DNA from: Rhodosporidiobolus odoratus
Taxonomy: Eukaryota; Basidiomycota; Microbotryomycetes; Sporidiobolales; Sporidiobolaceae
Direction of reading: 5' to 3'
NCBI GenBank assembly: GCA_034387635.1
Contig: JAOANU010000006.1
Location: forward strand, 620,001 to 684,000
Length of the DNA: 64,000 nucleotides
The notes beneath the pieces are model-generated. The model was not told the origin of the DNA. It searched no databases and saw nothing but the letters and a program-made list of their open reading frames with translations. This document shows positions 1-10,080 of the stretch, piece after piece; position 1 is the stretch's first letter, and each line of letters opens with the position of its first letter. The position numbers and the translations under genes are program-made.

Positions 1-1017
1 GGCGACCCTGTTTGTCAGCGGCGTCAGTATGGCTGTGCCGTGACGGACAATCCAGTCTCACTTACATCTCGACGTCCAGCTCAGCCCTGCAATCACTCGA
101 GCTGCACATTGACGACATCCTAAACTCATCGACAACAACAGTGAGCGTCTCGTAGGTCTCACCAGCAGCGCGGTGAATGGCTAGCGAAGACTTGTTGCTG
201 TCAATGCTCAAGGCAGCCTTCCTAGGTGTTTCGAGGGTAGGCGGAGAGGAGATGTCGTGGGGAAGAGCAAAGCGCATGAAACCTGGAGAAGAGAACGTCG
301 TGTTAGAAGAGGGAGTAGAAAGAGACTCGGAAAAGACTGACGATGGAAGGTCGATGTTTCGACCAACACTGAGAAGGAACAGCGCGTGTTGCAGCTGGAC
401 AGTCTTTGTCAGCGGTGAGATGAGGAACTACAGATGATGCAAACGAACCTGGACAGTCTTTGTCAGCGGTGAGATGAGGAAGAAAGCCAGGTCCGCCGCT
501 TGAGCCTCGTCACCCTTCCGATCACTCAACTTCCGTCCTCAACTTCCGTCAACTTCCGTCCCCCCTATTCGTCCGTGGTAAGGATCCTGTCCTTACAGAC
601 GAATATCGGCTTTTGCAGGGATCTGATACCATGTTCCAGCCTCGACAATCACGTCCCCACGGAAGAGGCCGGCGGCATGCACGAGAGCGCGACGATTGGG
701 CTCACGGAAGGCAGGACTGTACATGAGGAGATGGTTGTTGTACAGGCGGAAGAGGTGGTCGAGGAAACGCTCGATCGAATCCAATGCTGAGGTTGAAGTC
801 TGGCAGAGAGGAAGGCACAGTAAGCATTGCATGGTTCAGCTTGTAGCTTGTGTTACACGCTTGCGAGAATTTGTGTGAGAGACAGGAACATACTGGGGGA
901 GCGGTAGAGGGGTCATTCTCCTTCTCTTGCGGATAGACCTTGAGGTAGTGCTTCAGGATGTCCACGCAATCGGCGAGAGTGTCGTGAGCTACTCCAACTG
1001 GGACTGCCCAGTCAGAC
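1..1017 (-). CDS. Unidentified multi-exon gene, 3' part off the left edge
   Basis: The minus strand shows several coding blocks with good splice signals. They are about 1017-894 (reads ...DTLADCVDILKHYLKVYPQ..., donor GTATGT), 799-597 (reads ...RFLDHLFRLYNNHLLMYS..., acceptor CTGCCAG, donor GTAAGG), about 394-64 (reads ...GETYETLTVVVDEFRMSS..., donor GTAAGTGAG), then a 53-nt intron and an acceptor near position 8 leading off the window. The phase between the 799-597 and 394-64 blocks does not join cleanly, so an exon or boundary there is wrong or the gene is damaged. The retrotransposon lies immediately upstream. I do not recognise the family. A start codon split by the intron (AT|G, using exon 6378-6560) would give MSDWAVPVGVAHDT... 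in the right frame, but this is unproven. Confidence 0.45.
395..481. repeat. 33-bp direct repeat containing a splice acceptor
   Basis: The same 33 bases occur at 395-427 and 449-481, offset 54 bp. On the minus strand each copy carries a branch-like GCTGAC followed by GTCCAG, so the repeat duplicates a 3' splice site just upstream of the 394-64 coding block. Confidence 0.8.
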
Positions 1018-1032
1018 CTGATGGCTGAAGGG

Positions 1033-1260
1033 CAGACGGAAGGTGGATAAGATGAGACATGTTGAGTGAAGCTTGGGTTGGATGAGGAAGCGGCGAGACT
1101 TGGGTTTCTCTCCTCACGCTCACGCTAACGGAGACAAACCCAGGTGTGTTGTAGTTCTTTATAGCTCCTCACGCTCACGCTAACGGAGACAAACCCAGTG
1201 CAACGCGCCTGGTACCTCGTCTTCAGGTCGTCGAGCTAGTGTTGGCTCAACAGCCTTCCA
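1033..1260 (+). repeat. 5' LTR (start truncated)
   Basis: Matches 6098-6325 base for base by eye. It contains an internal 34-bp direct repeat (1110-1143 and 1165-1198) that is also present in the 3' LTR. It ends in CA. The TG...hairpin start seen in the 3' LTR is missing here. Confidence 0.85.
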
Positions 1261-1480
1261 CTTTTTTTTGACGAGCGTCCAGCTGGCGTACCTCACCAGG
1301 GCAACCACTAGCCAACTAGGGCTAGCTACTCCGGACCCGTCCAGCTACCCGCAAGAGCGTAGACGACAGCTTCCTAGGATCCCCTCACCTATCTCCTCCG
1401 ACGACGACCTCTCCCTCTCGTCCTCGTCAGAGCCAGATCCCCCATCGATTACCCGACGGTCGACTCGCAAGCTCGCCACC

Positions 1481-4400
1481 ATGGCCGCTACGACTCCCCT
1501 CAACACCTACCAGCCCGGAAAGGCCCCTGTCCTCCTCGACACCACTCCCGCTGCTCTCACCGCCTACTCTCGCGCTGCCCGACTCTTCTTCCGATCCAAG
1601 TCTATCAAGGACGACAAGGACAAGATCGCCTATGTCGGTGCCGGCCTCGCCCTCTTCCCGGAGCTGCATAATTGGTACCTCTCGTCGGCGGAGCTTCATG
1701 AAGCGAAGAAGTACGAGGTCTTCTTCCTTGAACTGCAGAAGAGGTCGTTACCGCGAGACTACGTGTGGGAGGCGAAAGGGAGGTTGAGGTCGGCGAAGCA
1801 AGGAGACAGGGATTATGAGGATTGGGCGGACGAACTTCGGACGGATCACCTCGCTCTTACCGACAAGGTCCTCTCCACCCGCGACTTTGTCGAATCCCTC
1901 CTCTACGGCATGGACTCGGAACTTTCGGCAACCCTTCGGCAAGGTTCGGCTCTCAAGAACACGGGTCTCCACCAAGACGAACTCGACGCCATCGCCTTTA
2001 CCACTACCGCTACCGTCTACCCGGCGATCCTCGACTACGAGACCTTCGATAAGGAAGCCAGGGCCGAATGGAACAAGATTGCGTCACGTCGTCGAAGCAA
2101 CGTCGCGCAACTCCGTTCCCTCACCAAGAAGGCCGCTTCTCTCTCGGTTGCCGCCAAGTCCCCTTCCTCCTCGGCCAACTCAAGCAACTACTCCTCCCCT
2201 CGTCGCTCGCCCGCTCCCACGCCCTCCATCACCACCGGTGGCGGTCGTCCAGCAAAGCTCACGGAGTTGGAGAAGGACTGGCTTACGGCTACGAGCGGTT
2301 GTTTCCGATGCCGTCGCTCTCATGTCGGACACGAAGCGAAGGATTGTACTCAATGGACGTCGGCCGATTACGTCGTACCCGTTCCTCCCGGCTGGGACCG
2401 CTCCAAGCCCGTTCCCGCCTCGGCCACCTCTTCTACCCCGGTCGCCACTACCGTCGTAGGAGTCCGCGCTCTACACCAGGTCGACAACGACATCGACCTC
2501 CCTGAGTCGCTCGCAGAAGGTTCGGACTCGGACGTGGACGGGTGCGCCTTTCCCCCTCTCCATTTCCTGTTGCGTGGCCCGCAACGCAGAAGTCGAACCG
2601 CTATGGCTCTTACTGACTCTGGTTCATCGGTTACTCTCATCTCTGAGCAGGTAGCGACTGAACTGGGGTTGGAGAGACGGAAGCTTAGTAGACCGAAGCG
2701 TTGTAGGGTTGCAATTCAGGGAGGAGAGTTACTGTCCATTACGGAATTCGTGCGCATCCCTCTGCCTCTCGAGAACGGTTCCTGGGCGGCTGGCGTCACC
2801 ACTCTTCTGGTCGCTCCGGTCGAAGAACCCTTCGACATCATCCTCGGAATCCCTTTCCTTCGGCAACATCGCATCTCTCTCGCCGTCGACCCCGACTTTC
2901 AGATCCTCGTTCCGAACGACGACGGTCTAGAACCCCTGGATTTACTCGCACCGGTCTTCGGCCCACCTACGGCTCTCGAGGCGATGAACCTTGAGGAGGA
3001 TGGTGAAGAAAAGGTACGGTTGGTCAAGGACATCGCGGCAGCATGCTTCGAAGCGCTGGAGAAGGAGGTGGAGGAGATGACTTTGGAAGAGAAGGAGATG
3101 GGAGAACGAGCGGCCAAGCTCATGGACGAGTTTGCCGACCTCTTCCCCGCGTCGTTGCCCTCTCTCACCACCGATTACCTTCGCAAGACCAAGACTCGCC
3201 ATCGCATCCGGCTACTCGACGAAACGAAGGTTCACAATCAACGGGGTTTCAACATCCCTAGGAAATGGCGCGAGTCATGGAAGAGGATGCTCGAGGAACA
3301 TCTGGCGGCCGGCCGACTTCGACCGTCAACCTCGCCCTTCGCTTCTGCCGCCTTCGTCGTTCCGAAGAAGGACCCGACGGCGGACCCTCGCTGGGTCAAC
3401 GACTATCGACGCATCAACGATAACACCGTCAAGGACAGGACGCCTCTTCCTCTCCCTGACATCGTGCTCGCCGACGCGGCACTCGCAAAGGTATGGGGGA
3501 AGATCGACATGACGAACGCGTTCTTCCAGACGCCGATGGACGAGGACGACATCGCCAAGACCGCTATCAAAATTCCGTGGGGTCTGTTCGAGTGGACCGT
3601 CATGCCTCAAGGACTTTGCAACGCGCCGGCAACACATCAAGCCCGCGTGAACGAGGCGCTTCGACACCTCATCGGAGTCTGCTGTCAGGCTTTCGTCGAC
3701 GACGTCATCATCTACTCCAACACTCTCGAGGAACATGAACGGAATTGCCGGGCAGTCCTTTCCGCACTACGAGCTGCAGGCCTTTTCTGTTCTCGTAAGA
3801 AGACTGATCTCTTCACTATTCGTACAGAGTTCCTCGGCCATGTTATCTCACGTCAAGGACTCGAGGCGGACCCAAGCAAGACTGCTCGTATCAAGGAATG
3901 GCCCCGACCCAAGAACGTCTCTCAGGTGCGAGGGTTTTTGGGTATTGTTCAGTACCTCAGGAAGTTCATTCCTAGGCGAGCGGAGCATACGGCCGTTCTG
4001 ACCCCCTTAACGAGGAAGGGTCTGAACGATGTGGAAGGGTTATGGACGGATAAGGAGGAAGCGGCCTTCAAGGCGATCAAGAGTATTGTCACTTCCCTAC
4101 CCGTGCTTCGGGCCATCGATCAGGACTCGGAAGAGCCGATTTGGCTTATGACGGACGCCTCTAAGGTAGGGATTGGGGCGGTACTCTTGCAGGGGAAGGA
4201 TTGGCGGACTGCTCAGCCTTGTGGGTTCTTCTCTCGCCAGTACATTGCTGCGGAGAAGAACTACCCTACGCACGAGCAGGAGTTGTTAGCGGTGGTGGCA
4301 TCAATGAAGGCTTGGAGGATCGATCTGTTGGGAGTAAAGTTTCGTGTTCTTACGGATCACGACACCCTCAAACACTTCCGTACCCAGCCTACGCTTTCCA

Positions 4401-6028
4401 AAAGGCAAGCTCGGTGGACAGAGACTCTCGCTGATTACGATTTCGAGCTCTCTTATCTACCGGGCAAGCTCAACACGGTAGCGGATGCGATGAGCCGCTT
4501 TTCGTTCCCTCGGAATGAAGCAGCTCTCGCGGTTTGTGGTATCTCTGAGTTCTCCTTATCTGAGGAGGTGGTCGCAAGGATCAAGAAGGGATATCTGGAG
4601 GATCCCCTCTGCGTGCAAGTCGTGCGAGAGTTGGGTTCAAACAAGGAGTTCAAACTGAAAGACGGACTGATCTACTTCGAATCCAACAGAGTCCTCGTAC
4701 CAGCGGACAAGGAGCTGAGGGAAGCACTCTTGCATGACGCACACGACTCACTCGGTCATTTGGGAGCTCGGAAAACGTTAAGTTCCCTCTCCCTCTCCTT
4801 CTTCTGGCCCAGAATGAGGTCGGATGTTGAGGAGTATGTAGGGAGCTGTGACGGTTGCCAAAGGCACAAGTCACGAACCCAAAAGCGGGCAGGAAAACTG
4901 CACTCGCTTCCGGTTCCGCCCCGTCCTTTCACGGACATCGCATTGGACTTCGTGGGACCTTTACCTATGTCTGAAGGCAAGGACATGTTACTCACGGTGA
5001 CGGACCGTTTGACGGGTGAATCTCGCTTATTTCCGTGCCGTTCGAAGGACGGTGCACGGGAAATTGCAGAGGTCGTTTACCGAGGGTGGTTCTCGCTTTT
5101 CGAATTGCCACAGCGGATGGTCAGCGATTGGGACAGACTCTTCACCTCTCGCTTTTGGCGGGCCTTGCATTCACGTCTCGGTCTCCAATTGCAGATGTCG
5201 ACCTCTTTCCACCCCGAAACGGACGGTCGGAGCGAAAGGACGAACAAAACGGTGGTCCAAGTACTTCGACAGTATGTGTCGCGGGAGCAGAAAGACTGGG
5301 TGCGTTATCTTCCTACCGCTGAGTACGCAATCAACACTGCCGTGAACGATTCCACAGGCAAACCGCCTGTCGAACTCGTCCTCGGTTTCACCCTTTCCAT
5401 TCTCCCTTCGGCACTCTCCTCTACCCCCTCCACCGCTTCCGTACCGGCCGCCGAGGACGTGCTCGCCGAGCGAAGGATCAAGGTTCAAGAAGCGCGCGAG
5501 GCGCTCGCGGTTGCCAAAGTGCGGCAAGCGTCGGCGGCGAACAGGAAACGGGGAGTGGAGCCGGAAATTAAGGTCGGAGACTTGGTTATGGTGGACTCGT
5601 CGGACAGGCGTTCAAGATACAAGGCTAAAGCGGGAGACGGCCGTGCGGCCAAGCTCTTCCCTCGGTGGGACGGGCCGTATCCAGTCTCGGCCGCCTTCCC
5701 CTCGACTTCGACCTATTGCCTTTCTCTCCCTGCCAACGACCGGTCTCATCCGGTCTTTCACATCTCCAAACTCAAACTCTACAACGCAAACGACCCCTCC
5801 GCCTTCCCTTCTCGCGAACCACCCCGCCCGCAGCCGATTGAGGTGGAGGGTGCGGAAGAATACCTCGTCGAGGCCATCGTCGACGAACGCGGTCGAGGCC
5901 GAGCGAGAAAGTTTTTGGTGAAATGGGAGGGCTACCCGGACTCGGATAACTCGTGGGAACCGTTGGAGAATGTACGGGATACGGAGGCGCTGGAGAAATG
6001 GGAAGATCGGGGAGGAGGGGGGACTTGA
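1481..6028 (+). CDS. Gag-Pol polyprotein of a chromodomain retrotransposon
   Basis: A single uninterrupted frame of 1515 aa, with no frameshift or stop between gag and pol. The start at 1481 has a strong context (GCCACC before ATGG); the frame stays open upstream to 1268 but has no ATG there. Approximate domains: Ty3-type gag (1-260), a variant zinc knuckle near 274-289 (CFRCRRSHVGHEAKDC), an aspartic protease with TDSGSS near 378, reverse transcriptase with the AFVDD active site near 738, RNase H (MTDASKVGIG near 890), integrase with an HHCC zinc module near 1086-1130 and the first Asp in ALDFVG near 1155, and a C-terminal chromodomain near 1460-1503 (FLVKWEGYPDSDNSWEP). All key residues I looked for are present, so the copy could be active. 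The chromodomain suggests chromatin-guided integration (family knowledge). Confidence 0.95.
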   Translation: MAATTPLNTYQPGKAPVLLDTTPAALTAYSRAARLFFRSKSIKDDKDKIAYVGAGLALFPELHNWYLSSAELHEAKKYEVFFLELQKRSLPRDYVWEAKGRLRSAKQGDRDYEDWADELRTDHLALTDKVLSTRDFVESLLYGMDSELSATLRQGSALKNTGLHQDELDAIAFTTTATVYPAILDYETFDKEARAEWNKIASRRRSNVAQLRSLTKKAASLSVAAKSPSSSANSSNYSSPRRSPAPTPSITTGGGRPAKLTELEKDWLTATSGCFRCRRSHVGHEAKDCTQWTSADYVVPVPPGWDRSKPVPASATSSTPVATTVVGVRALHQVDNDIDLPESLAEGSDSDVDGCAFPPLHFLLRGPQRRSRTAMALTDSGSSVTLISEQVATELGLERRKLSRPKRCRVAIQGGELLSITEFVRIPLPLENGSWAAGVTTLLVAPVEEPFDIILGIPFLRQHRISLAVDPDFQILVPNDDGLEPLDLLAPVFGPPTALEAMNLEEDGEEKVRLVKDIAAACFEALEKEVEEMTLEEKEMGERAAKLMDEFADLFPASLPSLTTDYLRKTKTRHRIRLLDETKVHNQRGFNIPRKWRESWKRMLEEHLAAGRLRPSTSPFASAAFVVPKKDPTADPRWVNDYRRINDNTVKDRTPLPLPDIVLADAALAKVWGKIDMTNAFFQTPMDEDDIAKTAIKIPWGLFEWTVMPQGLCNAPATHQARVNEALRHLIGVCCQAFVDDVIIYSNTLEEHERNCRAVLSALRAAGLFCSRKKTDLFTIRTEFLGHVISRQGLEADPSKTARIKEWPRPKNVSQVRGFLGIVQYLRKFIPRRAEHTAVLTPLTRKGLNDVEGLWTDKEEAAFKAIKSIVTSLPVLRAIDQDSEEPIWLMTDASKVGIGAVLLQGKDWRTAQPCGFFSRQYIAAEKNYPTHEQELLAVVASMKAWRIDLLGVKFRVLTDHDTLKHFRTQPTLSKRQARWTETLADYDFELSYLPGKLNTVADAMSRFSFPRNEAALAVCGISEFSLSEEVVARIKKGYLEDPLCVQVVRELGSNKEFKLKDGLIYFESNRVLVPADKELREALLHDAHDSLGHLGARKTLSSLSLSFFWPRMRSDVEEYVGSCDGCQRHKSRTQKRAGKLHSLPVPPRPFTDIALDFVGPLPMSEGKDMLLTVTDRLTGESRLFPCRSKDGAREIAEVVYRGWFSLFELPQRMVSDWDRLFTSRFWRALHSRLGLQLQMSTSFHPETDGRSERTNKTVVQVLRQYVSREQKDWVRYLPTAEYAINTAVNDSTGKPPVELVLGFTLSILPSALSSTPSTASVPAAEDVLAERRIKVQEAREALAVAKVRQASAANRKRGVEPEIKVGDLVMVDSSDRRSRYKAKAGDGRAAKLFPRWDGPYPVSAAFPSTSTYCLSLPANDRSHPVFHISKLKLYNANDPSAFPSREPPRPQPIEVEGAEEYLVEAIVDERGRGRARKFLVKWEGYPDSDNSWEPLENVRDTEALEKWEDRGGGGT

Positions 6029-6063
6029 GCGTCAAGGTTGACGCTACAAAGGGGGGGGAGGGG
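6028..6063 (+). other. Post-stop palindrome and polypurine tract
   Basis: A perfect palindrome (AGCGTCAA-GG-TTGACGCT, 6028-6045) starts on the last base of the gag-pol stop codon. It is followed by the polypurine tract AAAGGGGGGGGAGGGG (6048-6063), which would prime plus-strand DNA and sits directly against the 3' LTR. Confidence 0.75.
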
Positions 6064-6325
6064 TGTAAGCCCGGAGCCCGGGCTTACCACGGACAGACAG
6101 ACGGAAGGTGGATAAGATGAGACATGTTGAGTGAAGCTTGGGTTGGATGAGGAAGCGGCGAGACTTGGGTTTCTCTCCTCACGCTCACGCTAACGGAGAC
6201 AAACCCAGGTGTGTTGTAGTTCTTTATAGCTCCTCACGCTCACGCTAACGGAGACAAACCCAGTGCAACGCGCCTGGTACCTCGTCTTCAGGTCGTCGAG
6301 CTAGTGTTGGCTCAACAGCCTTCCA
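6064..6325 (+). repeat. 3' LTR (262 bp)
   Basis: Starts TGTAAG directly after the polypurine tract and ends CA. The first 24 bases include a perfect inverted repeat (GTAAGCCCGG / CCGGGCTTAC, 6065-6087). The internal 34-bp direct repeat is at 6175-6208 and 6230-6263. Confidence 0.9.
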
Positions 6326-6377
6326 GGAAGAGAGAACACACTTTTTCGCGCAGTGTGTCGCGTGTGTGTTGTCTTAC

Positions 6378-6560
6378 ATGGAGGTCTTGATGCAGGATGA
6401 AGACGACGTGTTCTTGCTGGGCAGGTTGCGAGGCGCTTGCAGTGTCGGGGGTGTCAGGCGGAAGGATTCCTCCAGCGTCCTGGATGCCTTGGAGGAGGTG
6501 CTTCTTGTTTTGCTCGCGCTGTTGATTGCGCTGTGCCTTCTGTTGAGTGGTTCTGGCCAT
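6378..6560 (-). CDS. Possible first exon of the interrupted minus-strand gene, or a separate small ORF
   Basis: From ATG at 6560 the minus strand reads a Gln/Lys-rich 61-codon block (MARTTQQKAQRNQQREQNKK...) with C-rich third positions, ending at a good donor, GTAAGA. The retrotransposon lies just downstream. If the element is removed, the rejoined sequence reads donor...TTCTCTCTTCC-TTCAG, a typical acceptor, so the element may sit inside an intron of the gene at 1-1017. The frame of this block does not continue cleanly into the 1017-894 exon: it would stop after two codons. It may therefore be an upstream ORF on the same transcript. No family recognised. Confidence 0.4.
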
Positions 6561-8028
6561 TGAAGCTGGATTCGGGCACTGGTGTGTCGAGTAGGTGAAA
6601 AGTGCAAACGGGAAAAGCGGGGTGAGCCGAGTGGGACGGTTGAACAGGAGTCAAGGTGCGAAACTGAATGCATGCGGGTCGGACATACGGAGCGGATCCC
6701 GTCAGCGAGCTGCGCACTGCGCGGCTGCTGATGTCACCCTGAGCGAGCAAAAGCGGGAAGGAGGCGAATCTCCTTCTTTCCCTTCTTTCTCTCACTCATT
6801 TTCATCTCGCTTTCCCTTCATCTCGCTTTCCCTTCTCTCGCTTTTTCCTCCGCTCTGATCCGGTCCAAAAGTCCCTGCACCTGCCCGACCTCTCCACCCT
6901 CCTCCTCCACTTCCGCTGCTCCTCTCGAGTCTCCTCTTTTTCCGCCCTCCCTCCCTCGATCGGGCTCGTAAGTAGGACAGACGAGTTGGAGCCGATCAGA
7001 GGTACGCTCTTGTTCGTACCGTATCTCTCCCCCGCGTGGCAGCTGACCTGTTCCCCTTCTGCAGCTTCCTTCCTCTTCTGCCTCTCCCCTCACTGTCTTT
7101 ACTCCAGTCTCGTGTCGACTCGCTTTTTCGACTTTCGTTCCTTTGCTGCATACCGGGCACTTCGGCGGGATTTGCCGAGCGAGTGAGGAGTTGAAGGAGT
7201 TGAGGAGGGTTGGGACTCAGGTGAGTTTGCCCTTTTCCTGGATCTGCTTTTGCGAGCAGCTCCCCTTGTACATTTTACAAGCTGACCTGCTCTCAATCCG
7301 ATAGTCAAATGTCTACAACCTGCTTCCTTCGTCTCTACCCCTGTCCCGCTCCCCCGACTTCACCTCGCCAACGGTTCCAGCTTTCCTTCTCTCCCACTGT
7401 TTTTTTCTTTCACCTCACTCTTCTCCACTAGTTGATGACACCATTCAACCTCCGACACTACCCGAGTTAGCGGTTTCTGGGAGGGGCAGAAGGGCTGACG
7501 GGGCAGGACGGCGCCGGGGTGTGGGAGTGCAATGGGGGGATGGGGGAGACGGAGCACGCATGCCCGGAAGGTCGTTTGGGAACGGGCGAGGGTGGTTGAG
7601 TCCGGTGGTAGAAATTTTCGATCTGGGCTAGGCGAACTAGACCCGTTGTGTTTAGCATGAAATGCAACTCATGAACTCCCTTTACTCTGCCAGTGGCGGC
7701 CACCTTCTGGGCCGGGCTGATGCGGCGGCTAAGTCGGCTATCGGACAGTGAATCGGAAGTGCTCGGAACAAGTCCGAAGACTGCAGGATTATCAGGATAC
7801 CAGACAAGAGTTCAAATCGACGGCTGAGCCGCTTTCGTTCACCCGCTCGCTTGAAACACTTCTACACACCGTCGTATTACTCTCTTGGCTGAACAAACAC
7901 CTGGCAGACCATATTAGCCTCTCTCACGACCGCCTGAGCCATCTGTCCACCCCTCGCACCTCCTCCTCGCTGTTCCTGCTCCCTCCCTCCACCTATCGCA
8001 AACCCCTCTCACACTTCACTAAATCGCC
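6561..8028. other. Intergenic region, pyrimidine-rich, no gene seen
   Basis: About 1.5 kb between divergent starts. The plus strand is CT-rich (for example 6770-6960), as is common in promoters and leaders of this kind of yeast. No open frame here has coding character or family resemblance. Confidence 0.5.
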
Positions 8029-10080
8029 ATGCCCGTCTCCGGTATCGTCCCCATCATCGACTTTGCTCCCTTCTTGACAGGCAATTCGGACGAGAAACGT
8101 TCAACGGCCCAGCAACTCCTCGATGCTTGCAAGGATGTCGGGTAGTTTTCGTTCCCTTTCTCACAACGGTTTTGGGTTACTGTGGGCTGATATCGCTGCA
8201 ACGTCAGATTCCTGATGCTGCGTAACATTGACGCTGTCGTCCCAAAGGACAAGGTGGCAGAGGCTTTCGACAAGGTTCGTTGTCCCCTTCGGTTTTCCCT
8301 CGAACCGGATTCATCCTGCCTGGGCTCTTGCTGACTGTCCTTGACACGATTATTCCGCGTCTCAACCCTCAACCTGCTCTCCACGTCCATACTCCCCAGA
8401 CCAAGCGATTCTTCGACCTTCCCTTTGAGGTCAAAGACCGGCTCGAGTGGGAGTGTCCCGAGTCCAATCGAGGCTACGTGCGGCAAGGCCGAGAGCGTGT
8501 CACGCAAGCTACCAGCGCTGAAGAGATTGCCAAGCTGAGGCAGCAGGCGCCTGGTAAGTCCCCCCGCTCTGCCCTTCTTCCCATGCCTACACGGTGTGCA
8601 CTACAAGCAAGACAAACTCTGACTCTGTTCTCTCGTCTATCGCAGACTACAAAGAAACCATGGAGATCGGTAAAGACTACAAAGAAGGCTCCTTCGACTC
8701 TCGTTTCGAGAATCGGTGGCCTGATGCCGAATTCGCCGAGTTCAAGCGTGCGTCTCTCCCGCCCTGTCCTCTTCCGATTCTCAACCACACCAAGGTCTGA
8801 TCAGTAAGAAGCGGGGGACACAGCCTTCATGAACGACTTCTTCGCCACGTGCCACCGCCTCCACCTCGAAATCATGCGAGCTCTCGCGCTTGCCATGGAT
8901 CTAGGCGAAGGCTTCTTCGATGACAAGGTTAACCAGCAGGCGCATAACCTTCGCTTGTACGTGCCTTTCCATTTGCGCCTGGAAGGAAGTGACTCGGTGC
9001 GAATGAGACGGTTCTCGCGGCGCAGGCTCAACTACCCGTCAATCGAAAGTGCCAAGATTGCTAGCGGTGGAAACAGGGCGGGGTCGCACTCCGAGTAGGT
9101 TCTCACTGTCTCGGTCAGGGACCTCATTCCAGGTGGTGGACGTTGATGCGATACTTTCGCTCGCCTTTTTCCCCCCAACCTCTGACTTTTCTAACTCCTG
9201 TCTTTTCCCTCTCCCTTTCCCTCTCAACCACTCACCGTCCCCTGCTGGCTGTTGCTATTCCTGCTCTCCTCGCGTTGTAAACGTCGCAGTTATGGCACGG
9301 TCACGCTCCTATTTCAAGACATGGTCGGTGGCCTTGAAGTGCAGGATAAGAGCGGCAACTTTGTACCGGCAAAGTGCGTCTGCCACTTTGGCTGCTTGTT
9401 CTCTTTCTTTCTCTCGCCCGTATGCGGGATGAAACTGAAAGATGGTCCTTGTACTGCTCGCGCAGACCCGTACCGGATACTGTCGTCGTCAACGGTTCGT
9501 CTTTCCCTTGACCTTCTCATCCCGCCCCCCCAAACAGCAAGAACCGACGCTAACCCGTCTTGCTAATCCAATCGCGTGAGCAGTGGGCGACCTCTTGCAA
9601 CGTTGGTCCAATGACGTTCTCAAGTCGACTATTCACAGGGTCGTTCTGCCCGCGGATACAAAGGTGGAAATGACGCCTAGGAGGAATTCGATTGTTCGTC
9701 ACTCAGTCTCTCGTCCATTCAATCATTCAGCGATCCTCTCTGCTCTGCGCTCTTTCCCTCGGCCCACTCCATTGCTGACTTGTCCCTCCTCTTTTGTCCA
9801 TCGACTTTTAAACCCCCAAATGGGATAATAGGCCTTCTTCTCCAACCCCAACCTTCACGAAACTATCGCTTGCCTCCCCAACACTGGTCAAGCCAAGTAT
9901 GAACCCGTGGAATGCGAGGAGTATTTGGTGAAGAGGCTGGGCGAAACTTGTGCGTTCCTGTCTTTCTTTCCCCCCCCCCCCCCCCCCCCCCTCCTCTCTC
10001 GCTGGCTGTGGTGACTTTGGGTCTTGCCTCACAAGTACTTGGCTGACGGGTCTCTTGGCATGCGTGCAGATACGAAGTAG
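8029..10080 (+). CDS. Fe(II)/2-oxoglutarate-dependent oxygenase, isopenicillin-N-synthase-like
   Basis: Eleven exons: 8029-8141, 8208-8274, 8400-8553, 8646-8747, 8809-8956, 9026-9094, 9290-9373, 9466-9494, 9584-9693, 9832-9949, 10070-10080. All phases agree and give 334 aa. The N-terminus (PIIDFAPFL) is the DIOX_N start typical of the family. The iron ligands are H216 and D218 (SHSDYGTVTLLF) and H273 (STIHRVVLP), and the 2-oxoglutarate-binding R-x-S is R289-S291, so the enzyme should be catalytically competent. Family members hydroxylate or desaturate small molecules in the cytosol, but the substrate cannot be read from the sequence. The last exon codes for only about three residues. Intron 10 carries a 22-base C run. 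Confidence 0.9.
9970..9991 (+). repeat. Poly-C tract in oxygenase intron 10
   Basis: A run of 22 C lies between the donor (9950) and the acceptor (10069). Confidence 0.9.

Larger units (their letters stand above)
1033..6325 (+). mobile_element. Ty3/gypsy chromodomain LTR retrotransposon, apparently intact coding region
   Basis: Two LTR copies flank one long gag-pol reading frame. The shared LTR part (1033-1260 and 6098-6325, constant offset 5065) looks identical by eye over 228 bp, which suggests a recent insertion. A polypurine tract (6048-6063) precedes the 3' LTR. No clear tRNA primer-binding site was seen after the 5' LTR. The 3' LTR extends about 34 bp further upstream than the 5' one, so the 5' LTR start appears truncated. 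Flanking pentamers TGAAG (1026-1030) and GGAAG (6326-6330) match at 4 of 5 positions, a weak candidate target duplication. Pol order PR-RT-RNaseH-IN-chromodomain is the chromovirus type, which often targets marked chromatin. Confidence 0.93.

Noticed and set aside
1268..1480. N-terminal extension of gag-pol
   Set aside because: The frame is open back to 1268 but has no ATG. The ATG at 1481 has a strong start context.
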